A stretch of DNA of 64,000 nt. Source: Streptomyces beihaiensis. GTDB taxonomy: Bacteria; Actinomycetota; Actinomycetes; Streptomycetales; Streptomycetaceae. Below, piece after piece: positions 1-8,972 of this stretch. The notes under the pieces were generated by a model, which worked only from the letters and a program-made list of their open reading frames with translations, was not told the DNA's origin and searched no databases. The position numbers and the translations under genes are program-made. The stretch spans positions 1 to 64,000 of the forward strand of contig NZ_JAPHNL010000068.1 in assembly GCF_026274175.1 (NCBI RefSeq), read 5' to 3'. Numbering within the stretch: the first letter of the stretch is position 1; the number at the start of each line of letters is the position of its first letter.

Positions 1-378
1 GCCCTGTGGGAACAGGACACCACCCCCGCCGGCTTCACCTGGGTGGCGGCCGACGCCGCCGACGACAACGTCCTCGCTTTCCTCCGCCACCCCGCCACCG
101 ACGGCGCCCCACCCCTGCTCTCCGTCTCCAACTTCTCCCCGGTCGTCCGCCACGACTACCGCCTCGACCTGCCGCCGACCACCGAGACCACCACCAGCAC
201 CGGCGCCACCACCGGCACCGGCACCGACATTCCCGTGTGGCAGGAGGTCCTCAACACCGACGAGGCCCGCTACGGCGGCGGTGACGTACGCAACCCCGAC
301 CCGATCAAGACGACGGAATCGGGCATCCACCTCACGCTGCCACCGCTGGCGACGGTGTGGCTGAGCCCGGGGGCGTAG
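1..378 (+). CDS. glgB: 1,4-alpha-glucan branching enzyme, C-terminal part (5' end outside window)
   Basis: This is the C-terminal 125 residues of a glycogen branching enzyme, which makes alpha-1,6 branch points in glycogen in the cytoplasm. The frame is open from base 1 and ends at TAG 376-378. The segment 'NVLAFLRHP', then 'LLSVSNFSPVVRHDYRLDLP' and 'WQEVLNTDEARYGGG', is the typical C-terminal all-beta domain of actinobacterial GlgB. A short Thr/Gly-rich insertion (about residues 60-78 of this fragment) interrupts the domain and looks like repeat expansion. The catalytic barrel lies upstream of the window, so activity cannot be judged. Confidence 0.9.
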   Translation, partial: ALWEQDTTPAGFTWVAADAADDNVLAFLRHPATDGAPPLLSVSNFSPVVRHDYRLDLPPTTETTTSTGATTGTGTDIPVWQEVLNTDEARYGGGDVRNPDPIKTTESGIHLTLPPLATVWLSPGA

Positions 379-704
379 CCGTCGGTGCCCGGCCGGCCCC
401 GCTCGGCGACCTCGCCGATTTGCGTGTGCCGGTAGAGTCTTCCTTCGGAGAACTCCGGGCCATGGCGCCCGACCGGCAGCCGGAGGCCGACTGCCGGGGA
501 CCGGCCGGGCCCCGCTGACGTGGCCGGGCGCATTCCTCGGGTCCCTCACGATTCCGCCCCTTCGACATGCACCGTGCGACGCACAACGCCCAACGCCCAA
601 CGGGCGGCGTGCGGCATGCGGCATGCGATGTGCGGAGTCACGTACGACGACACCGCGTACGCGTGCCGCTGACGGCCATGCGTGCCTGATCAGGAAACGG
701 TTGC
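379..704. other. Intergenic stretch, no gene seen
   Basis: This lies between glgB and the SulP gene. It holds short direct repeats (AACGCCC at about 586-602, GCGGCATGC at about 610-627) but I see no convincing coding frame and no strong hairpin. It probably carries the SulP promoter; I cannot assign -35/-10 boxes with confidence. Confidence 0.4.
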
Positions 705-2207
705 ATGTCCTCACCGCTCGGCGCGGCCCCCAGGCTGCGCATGTCCAAGCCTGACTGGCTCCAGTCCCCGAAGGTCCTGCGGACAGAGGTCCTCGCCGGT
801 CTGGTCGTCGCGCTCGCCCTGATCCCCGAGGCCATCTCCTTCTCGGTCATCGCCGGGGTCGATCCGAGCATCGGTCTTTGCGCGGCGTGCACGATGGCGA
901 TCGTCATCTCCGTCGTGGGCGGCCGCAAGGCGATGATCTCGGCCGCGACCGGTGCCGTGGCGCTGGTCGTCGCGCCGATCAACCACAAGTACGGACTCGG
1001 TTACCTGGTCGCCACCGTCATCCTGGCGGGTGTCTTCCAGATCGTCCTGGGCTCGCTCGGGGTGGCGAAGCTGATGCGCTTCGTGCCGCGCAGCGTGATG
1101 GTCGGCTTCGTCAACGCGCTCGCGATCCTGATCTTCATGGCGCAGCTGCCGGAGATGGAGCACGTGCCGTGGGCCGTCTACCCGCTGATCGTCGGCGGAC
1201 TCGCGCTCATGTTCACCTTCCCGAAGATCACGAAGGTGATCCCGGCCCCACTCGTCTCGATCATCATCCTCACCCTGATCACGGTGGGCGCCGGGATCGC
1301 GGTGCCGACGGTCGGCGACAAGGGCGCGCTGCCGTCGTCGCTGCCGGTGCCCGGTCTGCCGGACGTGCCGTTCACGCTCGACACACTCAAGATCATCGCC
1401 CCGTACGCCCTCGCCATGGCGCTGGTCGGCCTGATGGAGTCGCTGATGACGGCCAAGCTGGTCGACGACATCACCGACACGCGCTCCAACAAGACCCGCG
1501 AATCCGTCGGCCAGGGCATCGCCAACATCGTCACCGGCTTCTTCGGCGGCATGGGCGGCTGCGCCATGATCGGCCAGACCATGATCAACGTGAAGGTCTC
1601 GGGCGCCCGCACCCGCCTGTCCACGTTCCTGGCGGGCTCGTTCCTGATGGTGCTCTGCATCGTGCTCGGGCCGGTCGTCTCCCACATCCCGATGGCCGCG
1701 CTGGTCGCGGTGATGGTCCTGGTCTCGATCGGCACGTTCGACTGGCACTCCGTCCAGCCGAGGACGCTGAAGCGGATGCCGCTCGGCGAGACCACGGTCA
1801 TGGTGATCACCGTCATCGTCGTGGTGGCCACGTCCAACCTGGCCATCGGCGTCGTCGTCGGCTCGATCACCGCGATGGTGATCTTCGCCAAGCGGGTCGC
1901 CCACCTCGCCGAGGTCTCCGGAGTCGTCGACCCGGACGGCAAGCAGGCGGTGTACGCGGTCACGGGCGAGCTGTTCTTCGCGTCCTCCAACGACCTGGTG
2001 ACCCAGTTCGACTACAAGAACGACCCCGCCGACGTCGTCATCGACCTGTCGGACGCCCACATCTGGGACGCGTCGTCGGTGGCGGCGCTCGACGCGATCG
2101 AGACCAAGTACGCCGAGCGCGGCAAGAAGGTCACCATCGTCGGCCTGAACCAGCCCAGCGCCGACATGCACGAGCGCCTCGCGGGCCGCCTCACGGCGGG
2201 TCACTGA
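705..2207 (+). CDS. SulP-family anion transporter with STAS domain
   Basis: This 500-residue integral membrane protein belongs to the SulP/SLC26 family, which carries sulfate, bicarbonate or other anions. About ten or more hydrophobic segments fill residues 20-390. The N-terminal '[20 protein letters not shown]' matches the SulP signature region, and a cytoplasmic STAS domain follows at about 400-495 ('[20 protein letters not shown]'). The length is usual for the family. The ATG at 705 was chosen because it gives a complete first helix. It converges with the HTH protein gene that follows. The substrate cannot be read from sequence. A second SulP domain in this window (53135-55948) is fused to carbonic anhydrase. 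Confidence 0.9.
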   Translation: MSSPLGAAPRLRMSKPDWLQSPKVLRTEVLAGLVVALALIPEAISFSVIAGVDPSIGLCAACTMAIVISVVGGRKAMISAATGAVALVVAPINHKYGLGYLVATVILAGVFQIVLGSLGVAKLMRFVPRSVMVGFVNALAILIFMAQLPEMEHVPWAVYPLIVGGLALMFTFPKITKVIPAPLVSIIILTLITVGAGIAVPTVGDKGALPSSLPVPGLPDVPFTLDTLKIIAPYALAMALVGLMESLMTAKLVDDITDTRSNKTRESVGQGIANIVTGFFGGMGGCAMIGQTMINVKVSGARTRLSTFLAGSFLMVLCIVLGPVVSHIPMAALVAVMVLVSIGTFDWHSVQPRTLKRMPLGETTVMVITVIVVVATSNLAIGVVVGSITAMVIFAKRVAHLAEVSGVVDPDGKQAVYAVTGELFFASSNDLVTQFDYKNDPADVVIDLSDAHIWDASSVAALDAIETKYAERGKKVTIVGLNQPSADMHERLAGRLTAGH

Positions 2208-2260
2208 CCGGCGGTCGCGATGCGCTTGAGGGGCGGCGTCCGGCGCACGGTCGGCGGACG

Positions 2261-3862
2261 TCAGGGTGAGACCGAGGTGGGGGACCAGGCCGTGCCGTCG
2301 TAGTAGTAGGCCGGGTCACCCTTGAGACCGACGGTGCGGAAGGGCCGCCCGTCGGCCTTGATCGGCAACAGGCCACTGCGTGTGCCGCTCGTCCAGGACA
2401 GCACCAGGTACCAACTGACGTCCTGGCCCCCGGTCCTCGCGTCCACGTTCAGAACCTGGGGGTCGCCGGCCGAGACCTGGTAGGGGAAGTCCGTCACCTT
2501 CTTCTTCACGCCGCTCCCGACATAGCCCGCCACCGGACTGGTGCGCGGCACCGTCGCGTCGAGATCCACGGCGAACGACGCCGGGTCGAGCCCACCGCCG
2601 CAGCCGGAACCGGGAGTGAAGGCGTTCCCGCGCGGCGCGGGTCTGCTGCTCATCACGTGCGCGTAGAGCGCGTTCAGCACGACCGGCTCCCCGGTCGTGC
2701 TCTGCACGGTGAGCTGTAGGCGCAGATGCCCGCCCGGGACCCCGCCGAGAGCCGAGGCCCACGCGTCCGTCTGCTCCAGCGACGGCGGCGGAGGGACCTT
2801 GCCGGGCTTTCGCGGCATCATGAACCACTGGCCGCACTGCGTGTCCCAGTTGTCGTTGAGCACGGCGACCGTGATGGGCGGCTTCCCGTCGCCGCCGGCG
2901 CTGGTCGCCGTGGCGGTGGGCGAGCCGGTGGCGGCCGAGGGCCCGGCCGTGGCGCCGGAGGTGCCGGAGGCGCCGGCCGGGGACCGCCCCGGCGAAGCGG
3001 ATACGGTCCCGGCGGGCGCCGGGGGCGTCTCACCCGTCGCCCGGCCGGTCGCGCCCGCCGAGGCGCGCAGCGCGAGCGGGGCGGTGGTTCCGGTGTCCTC
3101 GGCATGCGCGGCGTCTTTGTTGTGGAGCGCGAACGGAAGGGCGGCGACGGCCGCGACGGTGGCGACGGCGGCGGCACCGAGAACGAGCACGGACCGCCTC
3201 GACTTCCGGGGCCACCCCCGAGCCCCTTCCCGTTCACGCGGCCCCCGCGCGGTCCCGGCCTTCAGCGTGCCGATCGTTTCGAGCGCCTCAAGCGCCTTGG
3301 GTGCCTCAAGCGTCCCGGACACCCGGGATGTCCCGGATACCCCCCGGTCCTCCGGTGCGCTCGACATCACTGACGCTTCCGGTGCCTCCTTCGGCTCATC
3401 GGACAGCCCGGACGTCCAGGGATTTCCGGGTGCCTCAGTCGCCCCCGGCTCACCCGTGGGTGTGGCGGGTGCGTTCGCCTGATCGGCTTCTGTTTCCCCT
3501 GTTTCCCCTGTTTCCCCCGCCGTCCGGGCGGGCGCGGGCTCTCCCGCCCGCCGTACGGACTCCGGTTCACCGGTCGGCCGCGCGGGCGCCGGTTCCGCCG
3601 TGGGCCGCGCGGAGTCCCGACGGGCCGCGTCCGCCAGCAGCCAGCGTCGGTGCAACGTCACCAGTTCCTCCGGGCCCGCCCCGCACAGACGCGCGAGGCG
3701 CTCCACCGGGGCGTAGTCGGTGGGCACGGCCGCGCCGTTGCAGTAGCGGTGCAGCGTGGAGGTACTGACGTGCAGACGGGTGGCGAGTTGCCCATAGCTG
3801 CGCCCCGAGCGCTCTTTCAGCGCGCGCAGCATCGTGGCGAAATCTTCGACATGTGTGGCCAC
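2261..3862 (-). CDS. Membrane-anchored helix-turn-helix protein with extracellular C-terminal domain
   Basis: This 533-residue protein has an N-terminal Cro/C1-type HTH (residues about 5-65, with 'SYGQLATRLHVSTSTLHRYC'), a long Pro/Glu/Ala-rich linker (about 80-220), one membrane helix (about 222-245) and an outer C-terminal domain (about 290-533) with Cys residues. This layout suggests a sensor that couples an outside signal to DNA binding, but the ligand is unknown. I chose the GTG at 3862 because it starts just before the HTH; the open frame runs further upstream to 4411 but would overlap the divergent lipoprotein gene. The linker contains repeats such as GETGETGE, typical of the in-frame repeat growth seen across this window. 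Confidence 0.75.
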   Translation of the reverse strand: MATHVEDFATMLRALKERSGRSYGQLATRLHVSTSTLHRYCNGAAVPTDYAPVERLARLCGAGPEELVTLHRRWLLADAARRDSARPTAEPAPARPTGEPESVRRAGEPAPARTAGETGETGETEADQANAPATPTGEPGATEAPGNPWTSGLSDEPKEAPEASVMSSAPEDRGVSGTSRVSGTLEAPKALEALETIGTLKAGTARGPREREGARGWPRKSRRSVLVLGAAAVATVAAVAALPFALHNKDAAHAEDTGTTAPLALRASAGATGRATGETPPAPAGTVSASPGRSPAGASGTSGATAGPSAATGSPTATATSAGGDGKPPITVAVLNDNWDTQCGQWFMMPRKPGKVPPPPSLEQTDAWASALGGVPGGHLRLQLTVQSTTGEPVVLNALYAHVMSSRPAPRGNAFTPGSGCGGGLDPASFAVDLDATVPRTSPVAGYVGSGVKKKVTDFPYQVSAGDPQVLNVDARTGGQDVSWYLVLSWTSGTRSGLLPIKADGRPFRTVGLKGDPAYYYDGTAWSPTSVSP

Positions 3863-4034
3863 GCCACGCTCCCCTCGTCCCGCACGACCGTTCCAGGCAA
3901 TGTCATCATCGCAGCTCACAGGGGCTGGAACGTTCCAGCGTCCCTGACTGTCGCGAGACTGTGGCATCCGGGACGGACCAGGTCCGACGGTAGTGACGCA
4001 AGCCAGCCGACTCCCACAGCGAAGGTCACTCGCC

Positions 4035-4913
4035 ATGTCGATGAAGTCCGCCCTCACGTTCACCCGGTCGATGAAGTCCGGCCTCACGTCCGCCGCCGTC
4101 CTCACCCTCGGAGCGCTCGCGCTCACCGCATGCCAGTCGGGCACCCCCGGGGCGGCGAGCAGCGCCTCCCCCTCATCCGTCGCTTCCGGTCCCGCGGCCG
4201 GCTCCTCCAGCGTCGCCGGCCCGGCTGGGGACACGTCGGGCCGGTCGGCCTCCGCACCGTCCGCCTCGTCGCACAGCGACGGCACAGGCGGCACGAGCGG
4301 CGTCGGCGGGACGGGCAAGGCGGTCAGCGCCAGCAGCGACGGTGCCGGTGGCAAGACCGGTCGGTCGGGCGGCACCGGTGGTAAGGGCAAGGCCGGCGGC
4401 GCCGGCCACACCAGCGCTTCGGACGGTTACGCGACGAGCGACGGCTACGCCTACAAGCACCCCTGCACCCCGCAGCAGCTCTCGGTGCACGTGGTCCGCC
4501 GTTCGGCCGCACCGTCCCAGCGGGTGATCGAGGTCCACAACAAAGGGGCGCGCTCCTGTGGCCTCAGCTACTTCCCGCTGGTCGCGCTTCAGAACGCGAA
4601 GGAGACGAACGGCAACCTGGCGATCAAGCCTCTGATCCCGGGCGGCCTCGGCGGCCCGCCCGCCTCGCCCGTCTACGCCGGGCACACCGTCTACGCCGTC
4701 ATCGACCTCGACCCGAGCGGAGCGACCGTCGGAGCCGCGCGAAACATCAACCAGATGGACGTGCTGGCCGACGGCGATCACATGCCGAACGCCGCCACGC
4801 TGAACTTCCCGCTCGGTGACAAGGCGCTCGTGCTGAAGCCCAAGCTGGGACTCTACGAACGCGACATCGCGGACGCCGTCAAGTCGATGCACTCGGCGAA
4901 CACCCGCCCCTGA
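4035..4913 (+). CDS. DUF4232 lipoprotein
   Basis: This 292-residue exported lipoprotein has a signal helix ending in the lipobox LTAC, so lipidation is expected at Cys33. A Ser/Gly/Ala-rich spacer (about 35-135) leads to a DUF4232 domain (about 140-285, beginning 'HPCTPQQLSVHVVRRS'). The family function is unknown. The start at 4035 has GAAGG upstream. The first 20 codons contain an internal duplication (TCGATGAAGTCCG at 4038 and again at 4068), so ATG 4041 and ATG 4071 are also possible starts. The gene is divergent from the HTH-membrane protein, and they may share regulation. Confidence 0.85.
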   Translation: MSMKSALTFTRSMKSGLTSAAVLTLGALALTACQSGTPGAASSASPSSVASGPAAGSSSVAGPAGDTSGRSASAPSASSHSDGTGGTSGVGGTGKAVSASSDGAGGKTGRSGGTGGKGKAGGAGHTSASDGYATSDGYAYKHPCTPQQLSVHVVRRSAAPSQRVIEVHNKGARSCGLSYFPLVALQNAKETNGNLAIKPLIPGGLGGPPASPVYAGHTVYAVIDLDPSGATVGAARNINQMDVLADGDHMPNAATLNFPLGDKALVLKPKLGLYERDIADAVKSMHSANTRP

Positions 4914-5048
4914 GTCTCCTCGCTCGCACGAGCGGTGAACCCTCGCACGACCGGTGCCCCTCCGCCCTGTCGGTAGTGGTTCGGCCCGCCGACCGGGCGG
5001 CTCGCGGCGCCGGGCGCCGGGCGCCGGACGGAGTGGCGGAGCAACGGG

Positions 5049-5080
5049 ATTGCCTCGGACCGATCACAGTCCGAGGCAAT
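5049..5080. terminator. Bidirectional hairpin terminator
   Basis: ATTGCCTCGGAC (5049-5060) and GTCCGAGGCAAT (5069-5080) form a perfect 12-bp stem around an 8-base loop. It lies between the convergent DUF4232 lipoprotein and membrane protein genes. There is no U-tract, as is usual for streptomycete terminators. Confidence 0.75.
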
Positions 5081-5158
5081 CTCCGCCGCCCCGCCGCGGG
5101 CCACCGACACGTTCACAACGGGCCGCCGACGTTGCTCACGGCGGGCCACCGACGTCGC

Positions 5159-5896
5159 TCACGGCGGGCCGCCACCGGAGCGAACGCCCCCGCTGCCACC
5201 GCTCTCCGCGTGCTGATAGGCGCGCAGGGTGACGGAGGCCGGTGGCCAGGGCGGGGCGACGGGCCGCAGCCGCCGCCAGTCGTACGGGGGGTGCCCCAGC
5301 TTCGGGCGGCGCCGGTCGTAGCCGTTGATCAGCAGCCACCCGCCGACGCAGCCCACGATCAGCACGCGCCCCGCGACATCGGCGGGGCGTGCCCCGGGCG
5401 CGAGGAGCCCGCCGAGCCCGGCCGTCCACAGCCAGTAGCCGAGCAGTGGGTAGACGACCAGTTGGTGCCAGATCTTGGTCGGGGCGACAGCCTGCCGACG
5501 GGTGAAGAACCCCCCGCGCAGCTCGCCCCACCACTGCACGGCGCCGAAGCACAACCAGCCGGCGCCGAAGGCAAGCCCCCACCACGGCCCCGTGGGCCCG
5601 CCCGGCCCCCCGCCCCCACCGGCGCCCGCGCCAGGCAGCACCGAACCGGTCCGCCACACCCCGACACCGACCGCCACGGCCAGCAAGGGGTCGCCGACCA
5701 GCACCGCCACGAACCCCGTACGAAACCCCATCAGGCGCCGCTCGAGCACCAGCGCCAACACCCAAAGACCCCCGGGCGTCACGGCGAACGCCGCGAGCGC
5801 GGCGACCCACGGGCCGTGCTGCAGCGGCACGCCCAGCCAGGGAAGGTAGCCGTCACTCACGAGCACACCGGCGAGCCTGTCCGCCGTCTCCGGCAC
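5159..5896 (-). CDS. Multi-pass membrane protein of unknown function
   Basis: This 245-residue protein has about six hydrophobic segments, separated by a Gly-rich loop at residues 100-113 and followed by a charged C-terminus. I do not recognise the family. The segments around 'WWGELRGGFFTRRQAVAPTK' and 'NGYDRRRPKLGHPPYDW' look conserved in style and argue for a real gene, as does GC-biased third-position use on this strand. The GTG at 5896 is the longest start and has no clear ribosome binding site, so the true start may be further in. It converges with the lipoprotein gene across the terminator at 5049-5080. Confidence 0.65.
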   Translation of the reverse strand: MPETADRLAGVLVSDGYLPWLGVPLQHGPWVAALAAFAVTPGGLWVLALVLERRLMGFRTGFVAVLVGDPLLAVAVGVGVWRTGSVLPGAGAGGGGGPGGPTGPWWGLAFGAGWLCFGAVQWWGELRGGFFTRRQAVAPTKIWHQLVVYPLLGYWLWTAGLGGLLAPGARPADVAGRVLIVGCVGGWLLINGYDRRRPKLGHPPYDWRRLRPVAPPWPPASVTLRAYQHAESGGSGGVRSGGGPP

Positions 5897-6491
5897 GGCC
5901 GCCGCCGGCGGCAGAGCACCGGCCGGGAGAGGCCGTGGGCGGGGGCACGGCCGCCGACGCGGATCTCACCGCCCTCGCGCGAGCCGAGCGCCGACAGCGG
6001 CCCGCGTGCCCCGGCCCGCCCGAAACTTCGAGCACCCTGACCGGCCCGGCGACCCGCCCCTTGCTGTTGCCCCGACTGTTTCGACATACCTCCATGGTGA
6101 TGAACTCCGGCGCGACGCGCAGTCTCCGCCCGTGGCTCAAACGGCCGCCACGCCGCGCGAGCTCCTCCAGCACCTTGCGCACGTGGGCACGTGGGCACAT
6201 GGGCACGTGGGCACATGGGCACGTGGATTCAGTCGACCGATCACGGTCCGAGGCAGTTCCCCGCCAACTGCGGCCTCGGCCCGCCGGAGCGGGCCGGAAG
6301 CGGTTCGGAAGCGGGCCGGTTCTGGCCGCGGAAGCGGCGCCGCTGGTGCCATCGGAAGCGTCAATCGCCTTTCCTCACCCCTTGTCGACCGCCGGCCATG
6401 GCAGGCCCGTCGGGCGCGTACGCACCGGACGGGTCGCCGCGAGGGCGGCCGGGGCGGGGGCGGCGCACTGCCGCGACCGCTGGAGAACCCC
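5897..6491. other. Intergenic stretch upstream of the TIR/macro locus
   Basis: I see no credible gene in these 595 bases; the long frames on both strands are compositional. The region contains the 8-base repeat array at 6181-6226. Right after it, at 6236-6258, comes a near copy of the right half of the terminator hairpin found at 5059-5080. The promoter of the 6492 gene should lie here. Confidence 0.5.
6181..6226. repeat. 8-base tandem repeat (ACGTGGGC/ACATGGGC)
   Basis: There are about 5.75 copies of an 8-base unit, alternating ACGTGGGC and ACATGGGC, with the palindrome CACGTG at several junctions. The array is in non-coding sequence about 265 bases upstream of the 6492 gene. Confidence 0.9.
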
Positions 6492-7304
6492 ATGACCGAT
6501 CCAGGAACCACTCCGCGCGCCAAGCGTCCGGATCCGCCGTCCATCCCCCTGGAGCCGCCCTCGTACCGCGCCCCGGGGCTGATACCACCGGGCGGCCCGG
6601 CCCGGACCTGGGGGCTCGTGGTCATCGCCACGCCCCTGCTGCTCGCCTTGCTGGCGGCTCTGATCGGCGGCGCGGCCGGCGGTTCCGGCACATCCGGCCC
6701 AGGCCCGGGACCCGGCTATGACGGATCGAACTACAGCGGCTCAGGCGTCTCGGACACCGCAGGTGGAGGTGGAGGCGGAGACGGAGGCGGAGGAGCGACG
6801 GACCCGACCGGCTACGCGTCCCCGACCGTGCCCTCGGGGCCCTACGGCGACACCGGCACACCACCGGACCCGTACGCCACCACGCCCGGAGCGGCCACGA
6901 CCGACGTCTACGGCGGCAGCGGCTACGCCGACGGCGGCTCCACCTACCCGCCGGACACCGCCTCCGCCACCGCGGGCGACACGGCCGCCACCACCGGCAC
7001 GGGCCCGAGCACCGGCAAAGGACCGCGCGACGTCGTCACCGCCTACTTCGCGGCGCTCAACGCCCACGACTACCGCACCGCCTGGGCGCTCGGCGGCAAG
7101 AACCTCGACTCCGACTACAACACCTTCGTCTCGGGCTACAGCACCACCGAGCAGGACACCATCGGCACCGTGTCCGTGAAGGGCACCAAGGTGCGACTGA
7201 CCATCAAGGCCCTCCAGACGGACGGCACGACGCACTCCTACGACGCCACCTACACCGTCCGCGACGGCGAGATCACCAGCGGCACGGCCACCCAGACCGG
7301 CTGA
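6492..7304 (+). CDS. Single-pass membrane protein with NTF2-like C-terminal domain
   Basis: This 270-residue protein has a Pro-rich N-terminus, one membrane helix (about 39-60), a Gly/Thr/Ser-rich low-complexity segment (about 63-170) and a compact C-terminal domain (about 178-268, 'VVTAYFAALNAHDYRTAWAL') that looks like the DUF4878/NTF2-like fold of exported or anchored actinobacterial proteins. The ATG at 6492 is preceded by GGAG. It is followed 59 bases later by the large membrane protein gene on the same strand and could be cotranscribed with it and the TIR-like gene. Any part in the TIR/macro system is only positional. Confidence 0.75.
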   Translation: MTDPGTTPRAKRPDPPSIPLEPPSYRAPGLIPPGGPARTWGLVVIATPLLLALLAALIGGAAGGSGTSGPGPGPGYDGSNYSGSGVSDTAGGGGGGDGGGGATDPTGYASPTVPSGPYGDTGTPPDPYATTPGAATTDVYGGSGYADGGSTYPPDTASATAGDTAATTGTGPSTGKGPRDVVTAYFAALNAHDYRTAWALGGKNLDSDYNTFVSGYSTTEQDTIGTVSVKGTKVRLTIKALQTDGTTHSYDATYTVRDGEITSGTATQTG

Positions 7305-7363
7305 CATCCACCCGGGCGCGTCCGCAGCGGTGCGCGCCTTCCTGAGCGGAGCGCTGAATCACC

Positions 7364-8971
7364 ATGACCACCAACCTACTTCACCCGTCTCCTCCCAGCT
7401 CACCACCGCCGAAGCCACCGCAGCCCCGGCAGTACGCCCGCACCAGGGCCACCCGGCTGCTGTCGGCGGGCACCTACCTCGATCCCGGTTACCGCCGCGA
7501 CGTGATCCGGGTGCTGCTGAAGATGCGGCACCGGGTCGTCGCGCCCTCCTACGGCTACGACGCCGTGTCGGTCCTCGCCCACGCCCTCGCCGCGCGCCGC
7601 CTGCGCCGTATCCAGTGGGGGGTCGCCCTGGGCGGGATGGCCCTGGTCCTGGTGCTGTCGGGCAACGGAGCGCTCAGTCCGGCCCTCGCCGTGATCGGCC
7701 TGTTCTGGGTGCCGTGGGCAGCGGCCTACCTGCGCAGGATCGTGACCCTGCACATCCTCATGACACGGCTGCGTGAGGACGGCGCCGACGGTGGCTTCGA
7801 CGGCGCCTGCCCCGCACACGCCAAGCTGACCGGGGCCCTCGCCCACAAGATCGACCACGAGCAGGCCAGCCGTGGCGGGCTGGTCTTCTACGGCGGCTAC
7901 CAGCCGTTCGTCGGCGCGGGCGTTCCGCTGAACGACTGGGCGAACGCGCAGTTGCTGCTCGGCGCGCCGAGGACACGGATCACGGCGCGCAAACCCAAGG
8001 ACGGCTCCCTGCCCGACCTCGACACCGTCGAGCGCAGGGACGTCATCCCGTTCGACGTGACCGAGATCACCCGCGAGGTCGCCGCCCGCATGGCCGCCGA
8101 CCTGCGCGACGAGACCGGCCCGGACGGGCGGATCAACGGGCTGACCGTCGAACGGCGCCGCTACACCACCGCGATCCGCACCCGCGATCGCTCCACGAAG
8201 GCCGGCTGGTCGATCCTGCCCAGCGTGGAGGACCTCCCCGCGCTCCACTGGCGGGAGGACTACGACGCTGCCCGCGAGTACCTGTGCATACGGGTCGGGT
8301 CGTGGGACGAGGAACTGGTGACCACGATCTACGTGGGCTTCGACCTCAGGGGCAGCACCCTGCACACCGAGTTCTACACGTACGTGCTCGGGCCCCTCGT
8401 CGAGGACTTCCACCTGGTGGACCAGCTGCCCGCCGCCATGGACTGGCTGCTCGCGGTACGGGTGGCCTGGGACATGCTCACCAGCGCGGTCCGCTGGTGG
8501 GTGGGGCTGTGGCTGATGCCGCTGTGGCTGATCCCGGAGCGGTTCCTGCCGTCGTGGGCCGTCCCGTGGATCCGGCCCTGGCGCGCCAGGAGGGCCAGGA
8601 GGGCGGCCACGGTCTTCCTGAGGCTGCGGACGGTGGACTCCAGCGAGTTCCGGCTCGGGCGGTACGTCAACCGCTGGCTCAACTGTGGCGCGCTGACCAG
8701 CGTCAGGGAACTCGCCACCAGCGAGACCTTCCACCACTTCTTCCAGCAGGCCGACGCGGTGAAGTACATGCAGATCATCGAGCGCCGCCTGCTGGAGAAC
8801 GTCCGCGCCTTCCTCGACGAGCACGACGTGGACCTCGCCGAGCACGACCGCGCACAGACCAACATCCTGCTCGGAGACAACAGCCAGAACGTCTTCGGCA
8901 GCGGGAACAGCAACTTCGGCTACAACTACCAGCCCCCAGCGGGCGGTTCGTCAGGAAAGACGGGGAAGTGA
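7364..8971 (+). CDS. Large membrane protein with C-terminal amyloid-like Gly/Asn motif; possible partner of the TIR protein
   Basis: I do not recognise a named family for this 535-residue protein. It has a Pro-rich N-terminus, two close membrane helices (about 85-100 and 104-123), a large presumably cytoplasmic domain (about 130-350) and a Trp-rich hydrophobic stretch (about 357-395). A helical segment then leads to the tail. Residues 504-520 read GDNSQNVFGSGNSNFGY, which aligns with residues 8-24 of the next protein (10 of 17 identical). That gene begins one base after this one's stop, so the two are almost surely translated together. The pairing suggests this protein senses something at the membrane and recruits the TIR protein. 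That role is inference. Confidence 0.8.
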   Translation: MTTNLLHPSPPSSPPPKPPQPRQYARTRATRLLSAGTYLDPGYRRDVIRVLLKMRHRVVAPSYGYDAVSVLAHALAARRLRRIQWGVALGGMALVLVLSGNGALSPALAVIGLFWVPWAAAYLRRIVTLHILMTRLREDGADGGFDGACPAHAKLTGALAHKIDHEQASRGGLVFYGGYQPFVGAGVPLNDWANAQLLLGAPRTRITARKPKDGSLPDLDTVERRDVIPFDVTEITREVAARMAADLRDETGPDGRINGLTVERRRYTTAIRTRDRSTKAGWSILPSVEDLPALHWREDYDAAREYLCIRVGSWDEELVTTIYVGFDLRGSTLHTEFYTYVLGPLVEDFHLVDQLPAAMDWLLAVRVAWDMLTSAVRWWVGLWLMPLWLIPERFLPSWAVPWIRPWRARRARRAATVFLRLRTVDSSEFRLGRYVNRWLNCGALTSVRELATSETFHHFFQQADAVKYMQIIERRLLENVRAFLDEHDVDLAEHDRAQTNILLGDNSQNVFGSGNSNFGYNYQPPAGGSSGKTGK

Positions 8972-8972
8972 C

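Noticed and set aside
711-2204. 497-residue minus-strand frame
   Set aside because: It is antisense to the SulP gene and is rich in Asp/His/Arg with no domain; a typical high-GC shadow frame.
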